Shown here: piece after piece, positions 8,322-17,490 of the stretch
Layout: every line of letters begins with the position of its first letter
Numbering within the stretch: position 1 is the first letter of the stretch
Assembly (NCBI RefSeq): GCF_031157255.1
Contig: NZ_JAVIFX010000035.1
Span: 1-64,000, forward strand
DNA length: 64,000 bases
Source of the DNA: Bradyrhizobium sp. LHD-71
GTDB lineage: Bacteria > Pseudomonadota > Alphaproteobacteria > Rhizobiales > Xanthobacteraceae
Direction of reading: 5' to 3'
Translations under genes and position numbers: made by a program
Notes under the pieces: model-generated
What the model was told of the DNA's origin: nothing
The model's input: only the letters and a program-made list of their open reading frames with translations
Databases searched by the model: none

Positions 8322-9521
8322 TCAGATTGTCTTTGTAGGGCTCACGACGCCTTCTGCGACGAGGCCGTCGATCTCGTCCTGTTTCAAGCCCGCCTCGCCA
8401 AGGATTTCTACGGCGTGCTGGCTGAATGCGGGCGGGGTGTGACGCAGGCTGGCCTTCGAGCGGTCGAAGCGGATCGGCGAGGCGACGCCCTTGTACCAGT
8501 CCTTGCTGATAACGATGCCGCGATGCTTGCTCTGCTCGCTGTTCAGCGCCTTGTCGATCGATTGGATCGGTCCGGCGGGTAGGCCTGCCGCCAGCAGCCG
8601 GTCGCACAACGGGTCACGGTCGAAATCCTTGAAGACTTCCTCCATCTCCGCGCGCAGCGCTTCGCGATTGGCGATCCGGTCCTCGTTTCGCGCAAAGCGC
8701 TTGTCGGTGCCGAGCTCCGGCTTGCCGACTTCCTGGGCGAGCTTGCGGAAGGTGCCGTCGTTGCCGATGCCGATGAAGATCAGCCCGTCGCGCGTCTTGA
8801 ACGACTCGTACGGCGCAAGACTTGGATGCGGGTTGCCCTGCGGCACCGGCGTCTTGCCGGTGAAGAAGTAGTTCGACGAATGCGGGTGCATGACGGCAAG
8901 ACCGGTCTCGAACAGCGTCGTTTCGAGAAATTGCCCCATGCCCGACTTCTGCCGTTCGTTCAGCGCCATCAGAATGCCGACGGCGGCGTAGAGCCCGGTG
9001 GTCAGGTCGACGACCGGAATGCCTATTCGTGTCGGGCCGCCCTCGGGCGAGCCGTTGGCGGCGATCATGCCCGCCATGGCCTGAACGATGGCGTCGTAGC
9101 CGGGGTTGCCGCCGCGCGGACCATCGGCGCCGAAGCCGGAGATGCGGCAGTGGATCAGCCTTGGAAATTTCTCGCGCAGGAACGCGCTGCCGATGCCCCA
9201 CTTGTCGAGGGTTCCGGGCTTGAAATTCTCGATCATGACGTCTGCGTCTTTCAGCAGCTTCATCAGCACCTCGCGTCCGCGAGGTTTCGTCAGATCGAGA
9301 CCGATCGAGCGCTTGTTGCGGTTGGCACCGTTGAAGTAGGCGGAGCCTTCCTTCGCCCTCGGCGCCCATTCGCGCGTCTCGTCACCGGCCGGCGGCTCGA
9401 GCTTGATGATCTCCGCGCCGTGATCGCCGAGGATCTGCGTGCAGTAAGGTCCGCCGAGCACGCGCGTGAGATCGATCACGCGCAAACCCGCCAGAGCGCC
9501 AAAGGCCGATTGGGTGGTCAT
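8322..9521 (-). CDS. CaiB/BaiF family (class III) CoA-transferase
   Basis: 399 residues from ATG 9521 (MTTQSAFGAL). Class III CoA-transferases move CoA between carboxylic acids through an aspartyl-CoA thioester. The N-terminal block LAGLRVIDLTRVLGGPYCTQ, the NRNKRSIGLDLTKPRGRE block and the catalytic-Asp region GNPGYDAIVQAMAGM are all present. The C-terminal half contains the family's helical insertion. The length is normal. Substrates cannot be assigned, since formyl-CoA, carnitine and many dicarboxylate enzymes share these motifs and no pathway neighbour is present. An upstream TTG/GTG-type extension is not supported by family alignment. Confidence 0.92.
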   Translation of the reverse strand: MTTQSAFGALAGLRVIDLTRVLGGPYCTQILGDHGAEIIKLEPPAGDETREWAPRAKEGSAYFNGANRNKRSIGLDLTKPRGREVLMKLLKDADVMIENFKPGTLDKWGIGSAFLREKFPRLIHCRISGFGADGPRGGNPGYDAIVQAMAGMIAANGSPEGGPTRIGIPVVDLTTGLYAAVGILMALNERQKSGMGQFLETTLFETGLAVMHPHSSNYFFTGKTPVPQGNPHPSLAPYESFKTRDGLIFIGIGNDGTFRKLAQEVGKPELGTDKRFARNEDRIANREALRAEMEEVFKDFDRDPLCDRLLAAGLPAGPIQSIDKALNSEQSKHRGIVISKDWYKGVASPIRFDRSKASLRHTPPAFSQHAVEILGEAGLKQDEIDGLVAEGVVSPTKTI

Positions 9522-9842
9522 GAAGCTTAGCCGTTCCTTAGTTCGTTCGGGGTTGGTCAGAAGAAGGGAGGGAGCACAGGAGGCACTTCTTGGCAAACGC
9601 TCTGCCCGAGTGCGACTTTAGATATCTTTCAAACGCTAATATCGTGAGCTTGTCGCGGCACGCGCAATACCAGACAAGCGTCCAAGGCGCGAACTTCGCG
9701 GTATGCGGCGAGGGGCCGGGCGTTGTGATCTGCCATGCGACCTTCAGGTCGGTCGTGACGCTGGTTTATTCTTGCTCGGGAAAGTTGTTGCTGCGCGCGA
9801 CATTGATCCACGGCAGCCCGTCTTCGCCCTACGGGCGAAGCG
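9522..9842. other. Gene-free interval between CoA-transferase and tRNA-Ala
   Basis: No frame here resembles a protein. It holds the upstream region of the CoA-transferase gene. At 9824-9841 there is a short perfect hairpin CTTCGCCC-TAC-GGGCGAAG immediately beyond the 3' end of the tRNA gene, which may aid 3' processing or termination, although it lacks a T-run. Confidence 0.5.
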
Positions 9843-9918
<76 letters not shown>

Positions 9919-10015
9919 GACGCGTCGCTGCTCATAAGCAGCGAGACTTCTGAAATCATACTTCCCTGCGGTTCTCAAGAGCAGTTCTTGCCCATGAGCC
10001 GTCCAAGAGCGGCCG

Positions 10016-10411
10016 TCAGCTCTCTTCGTCGTCCGACACATCGCCGATGATGTCGGTAACGTCGTCTTCACCTTCTTCCTCTTCGGCGATGAAGGTCGAA
10101 TCATCGTCCTCGTCGTCGAGCGTCTCATCCACCTCGATATCGTCCTCACTCTCGGGCAGATCGGCCTTGCCCTTGCCGGTGGCCTCGGCGTCAGCCTCCT
10201 CCAGCGACACCGTCTCCATTTCGGCGGCCTCCGGCGCTGCTTCCTCCGCCGATGCGGCCGCAGCGGCACCGCGACCGCGTGACGGTGCGGGCGGCGCGAT
10301 CGGCACGACCTCGCCCGTATAGGGAGAGATCACCGGATTCTTGTTCAGGTCGTAAAACTTCTTACCCGTCGTAGGGCAAATGCGTTTAGTTCCGAGTTCG
10401 GACTTGGCCAC
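10016..10411 (-). CDS. TIGR02300/FYDLN-acid family protein
   Basis: 131 residues when started at the GTG at 10411 (VAKSELGTKRICPTTGKKFY); a longer frame to 10450 is open but family members begin at this point. The N-terminal ~40 residues carry the signature KKFYDLNKNPVISPYTGE, shaped like a zinc ribbon but with only one Cys left. The rest is low-complexity and strongly acidic (for example PESEDDIEVDETLDDEDDD). Function is unknown; the family is alphaproteobacterial. It is transcribed divergently from aroA. Confidence 0.88.
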   Translation of the reverse strand: MAKSELGTKRICPTTGKKFYDLNKNPVISPYTGEVVPIAPPAPSRGRGAAAAASAEEAAPEAAEMETVSLEEADAEATGKGKADLPESEDDIEVDETLDDEDDDSTFIAEEEEGEDDVTDIIGDVSDDEES

Positions 10412-10727
10412 GTGCAGAATCCTGGGATTTTCTGAAAAGCGGTGCTTCACTTGGCTAGTTGAATGGCCGCTGTCAATAGCGCGTTTGCATATCGGGATAT
10501 CTGCTCGTGACGCGGCGCGGGAGGCCTGCTAGTGCGCTGGATCTGACGTTCGTGCCGCCCTCGCCGCCAGTCCTGCGCACGAACGTCAAATCCAAAAAGC
10601 GCACTAGCTTCATAAGGTTGCTAGTGTCCCTCTTGGTTCTAACGTGCGCCTCCGAGGTTGCTGCGAAGTGGTGCGAACGTTAGAACCGGGACACGAGAGA
10701 CTGAACACGCATGGAGATTTGCCGCCC
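10412..10727. other. Divergent promoter region between TIGR02300 gene and aroA
   Basis: The 316-bp gap separates two divergent starts and contains double-hairpin copy C in its aroA-proximal half. The first ~110 bp (10412-10528) must hold the TIGR02300-gene promoter. No confident -35/-10 pair was picked by eye. Confidence 0.5.
10529..10697. repeat. Double-hairpin element, copy C (different stem sequences)
   Basis: The architecture is the same as copies A and D but most stem bases differ. Hairpin 1 (10529-10607) has CTAGTGCGC/GCGCACTAG and TGACGTTCGTGC/GCACGAACGTCA with an AAAA bulge on the 3' side. The linker is CTTCATAAGGTTG. Hairpin 2 (10621-10697) has CTAGTGTCCC/GGGACACGAG and GGTTCTAACGT/ACGTTAGAACC, with a TCTT bulge on the 5' side. 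It ends 30 bp before the aroA GTG start, so it lies in or near the aroA 5' leader. Confidence 0.88.
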
Positions 10728-12065
10728 GTGAGCCATTCCGGTCCCAAAACGCCGATTGAGGCCAGAAAGAGCGCTGCCCTGTCCGGGCGCGTGCGCGTTC
10801 CGGGAGACAAGTCGATCTCCCATCGTGCGCTGATTCTGGGGGCGCTTGCGGTGGGCGAAACCCGGATTTCAGGTCTTCTGGAGGGCGAGGACGTCCTCAA
10901 CACGGCCAAGGCGATGCGCAGCCTCGGCGCCAGCGTGGAGCGGCATGGCGAAGGTCTGTGGACGGTTCGCGGCGTCGGTGTCGCCGGTTTCGCCGCCCCG
11001 TCGGAGCCGCTTGATTTCGGCAATTCCGGCACCGGTTGCCGGCTGGCGATGGGCGCGGTCGCAGGCGCGCCGATTACGGCGAGATTCGATGGCGATGCGA
11101 GCCTTCGTACGCGACCGATGCGGCGGATTCTCGATCCGCTGGAGCAGATGGGCGCCCGCAGCAGCCACGACGCCGATGGTGGCCGTTTGCCACTGACGCT
11201 TGAAGGCGCGCGCGCGCCGATTCCGATCATCTACCGCACGCCGGTGCCCTCGGCGCAGATCAAGTCCGCCGTATTGCTCGCAGGCCTTGCCGCGCCCGGC
11301 ATGACCACGGTGATCGAGAACGAGTGGAGTCGCGACCACACGGAACGCATGCTGACGCATTTTGGTGCCGAGGTCTCGTCGAAGCCGGAGGGTGTGCACG
11401 GCCGGAGGATTTCGCTCAAAGGCCAGCCCGAGCTCAAAGGCGCGGCCGTCACCGTGCCAGCCGACCCGTCATCGGCGGCATTTCCGATGGTTGCTGCGCT
11501 GGTGGTGCCGGACTCCGAGATTGTGCTGGCCGATGTCATGACCAATCCGCTCCGCACCGGCCTGATCAAGACGCTGCGGGACATGGGCGCACAGATCGAT
11601 GAGCTGAAGACGCGCGGCGATGCGGGCGAGCCGATGGCGGAGTTCAGGGTGCGCTCTTCGCAACTGCGCGGTGTCGATGTGCCGGCAGAGCGCGCGCCAT
11701 CGATGATCGACGAGTATCTGGTGCTGGCCGTGGCTGCGAGCTTCGCCGAGGGCACGACGACCATGCGCGGCCTGCAGGAGCTGCGCGTGAAGGAGTCGGA
11801 TCGGTTGGCGGCCACCGCGGCGATGCTGCGCGTCAATGGCGTAAAGACCGAAATCGTCGGCGACGACATGATCATCGAGGGGCGCGGTCATGTTCCGGGC
11901 GGCGGTGTCGTCGCCACTCACATGGACCACCGGATTGCGATGTCGGCGTTGATGATGGGCCTTGCCGCCGACACGCCGGTGAAGGTCGATGACACCGCGT
12001 TCATCGCGACGAGTTTCCCCGACTTCGTGCCGATGATGCGGAAGCTGGGCGCGGAGTTCGCATGA
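10728..12065 (+). CDS. aroA: 3-phosphoshikimate 1-carboxyvinyltransferase (EPSP synthase)
   Basis: 445 residues from GTG 10728 ([13 protein letters not shown]). The frame remains open upstream into repeat copy C, but that part is not protein-like. The enzyme joins PEP to shikimate-3-phosphate in chorismate synthesis. The N-terminal [16 protein letters not shown] motif includes the substrate-binding Lys28. [13 protein letters not shown] and the C-terminal [14 protein letters not shown] are further signatures. It shares an ATGA overlap with cmk, and rpsA follows, as in many proteobacteria. Confidence 0.97.
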   Translation: MSHSGPKTPIEARKSAALSGRVRVPGDKSISHRALILGALAVGETRISGLLEGEDVLNTAKAMRSLGASVERHGEGLWTVRGVGVAGFAAPSEPLDFGNSGTGCRLAMGAVAGAPITARFDGDASLRTRPMRRILDPLEQMGARSSHDADGGRLPLTLEGARAPIPIIYRTPVPSAQIKSAVLLAGLAAPGMTTVIENEWSRDHTERMLTHFGAEVSSKPEGVHGRRISLKGQPELKGAAVTVPADPSSAAFPMVAALVVPDSEIVLADVMTNPLRTGLIKTLRDMGAQIDELKTRGDAGEPMAEFRVRSSQLRGVDVPAERAPSMIDEYLVLAVAASFAEGTTTMRGLQELRVKESDRLAATAAMLRVNGVKTEIVGDDMIIEGRGHVPGGGVVATHMDHRIAMSALMMGLAADTPVKVDDTAFIATSFPDFVPMMRKLGAEFA

Positions 12066-12691
12066 TCATCGCGATCGACGGACCTGCAGCCTCCGGGAAA
12101 GGCACGCTCGGCAAGCGTTTGGCCGCGCACTACGGTTATCGTCATCTCGATACCGGATTGATCTATCGGGCGGTCGCCAAGGCCGTCCTCGATGCCGGCC
12201 ATCAATTGACCGACGAAGCGCAAGCGGTCGCCGCAGCGGTGGCCCTCGATACCGGCCAGCTGGAAAGCCCCGACCTGAAGACCGACGTCATGGGCCAGGC
12301 CGCTTCGGTCGTTTCCGCCTATCCGGGGGTGCGGGCTGCGCTGTTCGATTTCCAGCGCGATTTCGCCAGCCACCCGCCCGGCGCGGTGCTCGATGGCCGC
12401 GATATTGGAACCATCATCTGCCCGCACGCGGAGGTGAAGATCTTTGTCGTCGCCTCGCCGGAAGTGCGCGCACGCCGGAGAACGCTGGAGATCGTCGCCC
12501 GGGGCGAGACGGCGGACGAGGCCGCGGTCCTGGACGACATTAAAAAGCGTGACGAAAGGGATAGGAATCGCGCCGCGGCGCCCCTGAAGGCTGCGCCGGA
12601 CGCGCACTTGCTCGATACCTCCGCATTGGATATAGAAGGCGCCGTCCGGGCCGCCATTGACATTGTCGAGGCCGTCCGAGCGGGCCGGTAG
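12062..12691 (+). CDS. cmk: Cytidylate kinase
   Basis: 209 residues. It phosphorylates CMP/dCMP using ATP. The P-loop [14 protein letters not shown] is at residues 5-18, the nucleotide-binding [17 protein letters not shown] block lies mid-protein, and a lid region rich in Arg ([13 protein letters not shown]) follows. It overlaps aroA by 4 bp, so translation is coupled, and it sits upstream of rpsA in the conserved order. Length is slightly short of the E. coli enzyme but typical of alphaproteobacteria. Confidence 0.96.
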   Translation: MIIAIDGPAASGKGTLGKRLAAHYGYRHLDTGLIYRAVAKAVLDAGHQLTDEAQAVAAAVALDTGQLESPDLKTDVMGQAASVVSAYPGVRAALFDFQRDFASHPPGAVLDGRDIGTIICPHAEVKIFVVASPEVRARRRTLEIVARGETADEAAVLDDIKKRDERDRNRAAAPLKAAPDAHLLDTSALDIEGAVRAAIDIVEAVRAGR

Positions 12692-12951
12692 CGGGTATAC
12701 TTTTAAGCTCTGCTGCCGTCATTGGAGGATCAGCCCGCTCCCCTGTCTCGATCGAGGCTCCGGCAACAGATCATCATCGTAACGATCATGCCGGCTTCGC
12801 GCCGGTCCGCTTCGCATTCACGCCAATTCACATCCTGTTTGTGGATTTGGGTTTGTGGGGCGGTCGCGCAGGGTGTGCGGACCCTGCGCCCGGCACGGCC
12901 GTTATGCCCGTCAACCTCAAAGGTCCGGCGTTACCGCTCACTGGAGAACAA
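12692..12951 (+). promoter_or_regulatory. rpsA upstream/leader region
   Basis: A 260-bp gap separates cmk from rpsA, with an open but non-protein-like frame through its second half. Leaders of rpsA often hold promoters and autoregulatory structure recognised by S1. GTGCGGACC (12877 region) and GGTCCGGCG (12921 region) could pair to present the Shine-Dalgarno (GGAGAACAA just before ATG). This is a weak suggestion. Confidence 0.35.
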
Positions 12952-14661
12952 ATGGCTTCAAGTACTGCGAATTCCTACAACCCGTCCCGCGACGATTTTG
13001 CCGCCATGCTCGACGAGTCGTTCGCCGGCGGCAACCTGCAGGAAAGCTCTGTCATCAAGGGCAAGGTGGTTGCGATCGAGAAGGACATGGCCGTCATCGA
13101 TGTCGGCCTGAAGACCGAGGGCCGTGTGGCCCTGCGTGAATTTTCCGGCCCCGGTCGGGAGAACCAGCTCAAAGTGGGCGACGAAGTCGAAGTGTTCCTC
13201 GACCGGATCGAGAATGCGCTCGGCGAAGCCGTGCTGTCGCGCGACAAGGCTCGCCGCGAGGAAAGCTGGGGCAAGCTCGAGAAGGCGTTCCAGAACAACG
13301 AGAAGGTCAGCGGCGTCATCTTCAACCAGGTCAAGGGCGGCTTCACGGTCGATCTCGACGGTGCCGTGGCATTCCTGCCGCGCTCGCAGGTGGACATCCG
13401 TCCCGTACGCGACGTCGGCCCGCTGATGAACAATTCGCAGCCGTTCCAGATCCTGAAGATGGATCGCCGCCGCGGCAACATCGTCGTGTCGCGCCGCACG
13501 GTGCTTGAAGAGACGCGCGCCGAGCAGCGCCAGGAACTGGTGCAGAACCTCGAAGAGGGTCAGGTCATCGACGGCGTCGTCAAGAACATCACCGACTACG
13601 GTGCGTTCGTCGACCTCGGCGGAATCGACGGCCTCCTGCACGTCACCGATATCGCCTGGCGTCGTGTCAATCACCCGAGCGAAGTTCTGAGCATCGGCCA
13701 GACCGTCAAGGTGAAGATCATCAAGATCAATCACGAGACGCACCGCATCTCGCTCGGCATGAAGCAGCTGCTTGATGATCCGTGGCAGGGAATTGAAGCG
13801 AAGTATCCGCTGCAGGCGAAGATCATCGGCCGCGTCACCAACATCACCGACTACGGCGCGTTCGTCGAACTGGAGCCGGGCATCGAGGGCCTGATCCACG
13901 TGTCGGAGATGTCGTGGACCAAGAAGAACATGCACCCCGGCAAGATCGTTTCGACGTCGCAGGAGGTCGAGGTGCAGGTGCTGGAAGTCGATTCCGTCAA
14001 GCGCCGTATCTCGCTCGGCCTCAAGCAGACCATGCGCAATCCATGGGAGCTGTTCGTCGAGAGGTATCCGGTTGGCGCAGTCGTCGAGGGCGAAGTCAAG
14101 AACAAGACCGAGTTCGGCCTGTTCCTCGGGCTCGATGGCGACGTGGACGGCATGGTCCATCTCTCCGATCTCGACTGGAAGCTTCCAGGCGAGCAGGTGA
14201 TCGACAACTTCAAGAAGGGCGACATGGTCAAGGCCGTGGTGCTCGACGTCGACGTGGAGAAGGAGCGCATTTCGCTCGGCATCAAGCAGCTCGAGGGCGA
14301 TCCCTTTGCTGAGCCCGGTGATGTCAAGAAGGGCGCGGTCGTGACCTGCGAAGTGCTGGAAGTGAAGGAAGGCGGCATCGAGGTGAAGATCACCGGCACC
14401 GACTTCACCACCTTCATCAAGCGTTCCGAACTCGCCCGCGATCGCTCCGAGCAGCGCTCGGAACGTTTCGCCGTCGGCGAGAAGGTGGACGCGCGCGTCA
14501 TCCAGTTCGACAAGAAGGCGCGCAAGGTGCAGGTCTCGATCAAGGCGCTGGAAGTCGCTGAGGAGAAGGAAGCCATTGCCCAGTACGGCTCGTCCGATTC
14601 GGGTGCGACGCTCGGCGACATTCTCGGCACGGCACTCAAGCAGCGTAGCGGCGAGAAGTAG
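12952..14661 (+). CDS. rpsA: 30S ribosomal protein S1
   Basis: 569 residues from ATG 12952 (MASSTANSYNPSRDDFA), preceded by GGAGAACAA. S1 unfolds structured mRNA at the 30S platform. Six S1/OB-fold repeats can be traced. The two central ones carry near-identical motifs, VVKNITDYGAFVDLGGIDGL at about residue 206 and VTNITDYGAFVELEPGIEGL about 85 residues later. The last two are more diverged (NKTEFGLFLGLDGDVDGMVH, then VTCEVLEVKEGGIEV). A good terminator follows. Confidence 0.97.
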   Translation: MASSTANSYNPSRDDFAAMLDESFAGGNLQESSVIKGKVVAIEKDMAVIDVGLKTEGRVALREFSGPGRENQLKVGDEVEVFLDRIENALGEAVLSRDKARREESWGKLEKAFQNNEKVSGVIFNQVKGGFTVDLDGAVAFLPRSQVDIRPVRDVGPLMNNSQPFQILKMDRRRGNIVVSRRTVLEETRAEQRQELVQNLEEGQVIDGVVKNITDYGAFVDLGGIDGLLHVTDIAWRRVNHPSEVLSIGQTVKVKIIKINHETHRISLGMKQLLDDPWQGIEAKYPLQAKIIGRVTNITDYGAFVELEPGIEGLIHVSEMSWTKKNMHPGKIVSTSQEVEVQVLEVDSVKRRISLGLKQTMRNPWELFVERYPVGAVVEGEVKNKTEFGLFLGLDGDVDGMVHLSDLDWKLPGEQVIDNFKKGDMVKAVVLDVDVEKERISLGIKQLEGDPFAEPGDVKKGAVVTCEVLEVKEGGIEVKITGTDFTTFIKRSELARDRSEQRSERFAVGEKVDARVIQFDKKARKVQVSIKALEVAEEKEAIAQYGSSDSGATLGDILGTALKQRSGEK

Positions 14662-14696
14662 GCGTAAGCTGCCCGACAGCACAAAAAGACGAAACG

Positions 14697-14730
14697 AAGG
14701 CCCCGGTCACTCCGGGGCCTTCGGCTTTTC
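14697..14730 (+). terminator. Intrinsic terminator of rpsA
   Basis: AAGGCCCCGG and CCGGGGCCTT pair around a short loop, followed by CGGCTTTT. It lies 35 bp after the rpsA stop. Confidence 0.85.
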
Positions 14731-14844
14731 AGGGCACTTCAGTCCTTGTTTTGTACATATTGAATTGTAATGAGAAATTGCACGTTACCACCTATAAAGG
14801 GCGAGCGGGCCAACACGGTTCCGAAAGCCCCAAGAGGATGACAG

Positions 14845-15825
14845 ATGCCTTCCGATGCCGATCTGATCGTCGATCGTCGACGCATGCGCCGTAAGCTGAC
14901 CTTCTGGCGTGTCGCTGCGGCGCTGACCGCCGCCGCCGCGATTGTCGCCGTCGCCGTTCTGGCGACCCCAGCCGGTCGACGCTCGATCGCCGGCGATTCG
15001 TCGATCGCCCGTATCAAGATCGAGGGACTGATCCGCAGCGACAGTGACCGCGTTGCGGCACTGGAGCGGCTCGGACGCTCGTCAACCAAGGCGGTGATCG
15101 TGCACATCAACTCGCCCGGCGGCACCACGGCCGGCGCCGAACAGCTGTATGACTCGCTGGTGCGCCTGAAGGAAAAAAAGCCGCTTGTGGTTGTCGTCGA
15201 CGGGCTTTGCGCGTCCGGGGGCTACATTGCTGCACTCGCCTCCGATCACATTGTTTCCCAGGGAACCTCCCTCGTCGGATCGATCGGGGTGCTGGTGCAG
15301 TTCCCGAATTTTACGGAGCTGATGAAGACGGTCGGCGTCAAGGTGGAGGAGATCAAGTCATCGCCGCTGAAAGCCGCGCCGAACGGCTTCGAGCCGACGA
15401 GCCCCGAGGCTCGCGCAGCGATCGATTCGCTGGTCAAGGATTCCTATGCCTGGTTCCGCGATCTCGTGAAGACCCGGCGCAGTATGGATGATGCTACGCT
15501 GGCGCAGGCCGCCGACGGTCGGGTCTTTACCGGCCGCCAGGCGCTCGCGCTGAAGCTTGTCGATCAGCTTGGCGACGAGAAGACAGCGGTCGCCTGGCTC
15601 GTTGCGCAGAAGAAGATCGATCGTGAGCTTCCGGTGCGGGATTTCCGGATGTCGCCGCGCTTCGGCGATATGAGCTTCATTCGCCTTGCGATGAGCGCGA
15701 CGCTCGACGCGGTCGGGCTGACGACCATTGCACGCCAGCTGGAAGAAGCAGGCTCTATCCAGGCGGTGGATCAGCTTGGCCTGCAAGGTCTGCTGGCGCT
15801 CTGGCGTCCGTCGGTGACCGAGTAG
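14845..15825 (+). CDS. sppA: Signal peptide peptidase SppA, short form (S49)
   Basis: 326 residues, the single-domain form. One N-terminal membrane anchor lies at about residues 20-42 (WRVAAALTAAAAIVAVAVLA). The protease core follows, with Ser124 in GLCASGGYIAA as the expected nucleophile. A Lys in the EIKSSPLKAAP segment (Lys171 or Lys176) is the likely general base. It degrades released signal peptides at the periplasmic face of the inner membrane. GAGG precedes ATG 14845. The ihfB gene follows 171 bp later, as in related genomes. Confidence 0.94.
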   Translation: MPSDADLIVDRRRMRRKLTFWRVAAALTAAAAIVAVAVLATPAGRRSIAGDSSIARIKIEGLIRSDSDRVAALERLGRSSTKAVIVHINSPGGTTAGAEQLYDSLVRLKEKKPLVVVVDGLCASGGYIAALASDHIVSQGTSLVGSIGVLVQFPNFTELMKTVGVKVEEIKSSPLKAAPNGFEPTSPEARAAIDSLVKDSYAWFRDLVKTRRSMDDATLAQAADGRVFTGRQALALKLVDQLGDEKTAVAWLVAQKKIDRELPVRDFRMSPRFGDMSFIRLAMSATLDAVGLTTIARQLEEAGSIQAVDQLGLQGLLALWRPSVTE

Positions 15826-15996
15826 CGTTCTTCGATCACGTTATCACTGTGCGAAAAGCGCGTGCGCCGGCCGGCCAAGCCTGCCCGAGCCGTTTTGTCA
15901 CGCTCTTTTTCATACCTCGAGGCTTCGATTTATCGTCTTGACAGTGCAGCATCTTTTCACGGAAATGGGTTTCGTCATTCATAGGCACGCGCCCCG

Positions 15997-16299
15997 ATGA
16001 TCAAGTCAGAGCTCGTTCAACGCATCTCCGAGCACAATCCGCATCTCTATCAGCGAGACGTCGAGAATATCGTCAACGCGATTCTGGACGAGATCGTCGC
16101 AGCGCTTGCGCGCGGCGATCGGGTTGAGTTGCGCGGCTTCGGTGCGTTTTCCGTGAAGCACCGGCCGGCCCGCTCGGGCCGTAATCCGCGCACCGGGGAG
16201 CACGTTCCGGTCGACCAGAAGAGCGTACCGTTCTTCAAAACCGGCAAGGAAATGCGCGAGCGGTTGAACAAGGCCAACGGCGAAGATACGTCCCATTGA
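15997..16299 (+). CDS. ihfB: Integration host factor subunit beta
   Basis: 100 residues, HU/IHF fold. It begins [20 protein letters not shown] and has the DNA-bending arm signature [20 protein letters not shown], with Pro at the intercalating tip region. The RNP-type arm and [13 protein letters not shown]-terminal helix are IHF-beta-like. It works as a heterodimer with IhfA to bend DNA, including at sigma-54 promoters. The gene has its own upstream gap of 171 bp. Confidence 0.96.
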   Translation: MIKSELVQRISEHNPHLYQRDVENIVNAILDEIVAALARGDRVELRGFGAFSVKHRPARSGRNPRTGEHVPVDQKSVPFFKTGKEMRERLNKANGEDTSH

Positions 16300-16381
16300 G
16301 TCCAGTTGGCGCCGAGCCAGTCTGGCGCTCAGGTGGCATTGGCTCGGTGTTGTCTGCGGGCTTCCGCCAGGAGACGAGCCG

Positions 16382-16735
16382 ATGCTGCGAAAGATTTTCA
16401 ACGGCCTTGTGCTGCTGCCGCTTGCGATGGTGGTCGTGATCTTTGCGGTCGCGAACCGTCACATGGCGACGGTATCATTTGATCCCTTCGACAGTACGGA
16501 TCCGGCTTTAAGTCTGACCATGCCGTTGTTTCTGGTGATCCTGCTGGCCGCGATCGCGGGTGTGGCAGCGGGAGGGGCGGCCACCTGGTTCCGGCAGCGC
16601 CGCTGGCGACGCGCCGCCCGCCGCCATGAAGCTGAGGCCCGCGCCGCCCGCAGCCAACTCGACGACAGCAAGGTCTCCCGATTCGCCTCTCCTCTGCCGT
16701 CCTCAAACGCCCTGTTGCGCCCCCGGGCAGAGTAG
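16382..16735 (+). CDS. LapA-domain (DUF1049) inner-membrane protein
   Basis: 117 residues. Two hydrophobic helices, about residues 5-24 (IFNGLVLLPLAMVVVIFAVA) and 42-62 (LTMPLFLVILLAAIAGVAAG), flank the short periplasmic NRHMATVSFDPF loop typical of LapA. A basic, Arg/Ala-rich cytoplasmic tail follows. LapA proteins (with LapB/YciM) help regulate LPS assembly in enterobacteria; that role is not shown here. It sits between ihfB and trpF, an order seen in relatives. Confidence 0.85.
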   Translation: MLRKIFNGLVLLPLAMVVVIFAVANRHMATVSFDPFDSTDPALSLTMPLFLVILLAAIAGVAAGGAATWFRQRRWRRAARRHEAEARAARSQLDDSKVSRFASPLPSSNALLRPRAE

Positions 16736-16824
16736 CCTTCGGGCACGGGGCGGGGAGACAAGCGGCTCCTGGCGTTGTAGAAGCCGGCCATCGTTCCACG
16801 ATGCTTTGACGCGTTTTTGAGGCC

Positions 16825-17490
16825 ATGTCCCTGATCGTCAAAATTTGCGGCCTGTCTACCGGCGAGACGCTCGACGCAGCGCTCGGCGCCGGCGCCGACA
16901 TGGTTGGCTTCGTGTTCTTTCCGGCTTCGCCGCGCCATATCGCGCTTGGCACCGCCGAAGAGCTCGGCCGCCAGGTGCGCGGCCGCGCGCTGAAGGTGGC
17001 GCTGTCAGTCGACGCCGACGACGCCCTGCTTGAAAACAGCATCGAAGCCTTGCGGCCGGACCTGCTGCAACTGCACGGCATGGAAAGCGTTGCGCGTGTG
17101 CGCGACATCAAGGCAAAGTTCAAGCTGCCGGTGATGAAGGTTCTTCCCGTCGCGACAGAGGCCGACCTCTCGACGCTTGCAGGCTTCGCCGCCGTCGCCG
17201 ATCGCATTCTGTTCGACACGCGGGCGCCGAAGGACGCTACGCGCCCGGGCGGTCTCGGCGAGGCGTTCGACTGGCGGCTTTTGGAGGGCCTTGACCTGGA
17301 AGTCCCCTTCATGGTCTCAGGCGGTCTGAACGCGATCAATGTCGCAGATGCCGTGCGCATCACCGGGGCCGGCGGCGTCGATGTCTCCTCAGGCGTCGAA
17401 CGCGCGCCCGGCGTCAAGGACCCCGAAAAAATCCGTGACTTCATCCGCGCGGCGCGCGCCGTGGACGAGACAAGACTGGCGAGTGGCTGA
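16825..17490 (+). CDS. trpF: Phosphoribosylanthranilate isomerase
   Basis: 221 residues, (beta/alpha)8 barrel. It catalyses the Amadori rearrangement in tryptophan synthesis. The general-base Cys8 lies in VKICGLST and the acid Asp in LFDTRAPKD near residue 132. The phosphate-binding loops GGLGEAFDW and VSGGLNAIN are present, ending with the [12 protein letters not shown] signature. Its stop overlaps the trpB start by one base. It is the first gene of a trpFBA-accD-folC run. Confidence 0.97.
   Translation: MSLIVKICGLSTGETLDAALGAGADMVGFVFFPASPRHIALGTAEELGRQVRGRALKVALSVDADDALLENSIEALRPDLLQLHGMESVARVRDIKAKFKLPVMKVLPVATEADLSTLAGFAAVADRILFDTRAPKDATRPGGLGEAFDWRLLEGLDLEVPFMVSGGLNAINVADAVRITGAGGVDVSSGVERAPGVKDPEKIRDFIRAARAVDETRLASG

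Noticed and set aside
12958-14682. A 574-codon open frame on the minus strand
   Set aside because: It lies antisense to rpsA, whose S1 repeats are clear. The translated antisense product is a low-complexity Asp/Leu-rich chain mirroring rpsA codon bias.
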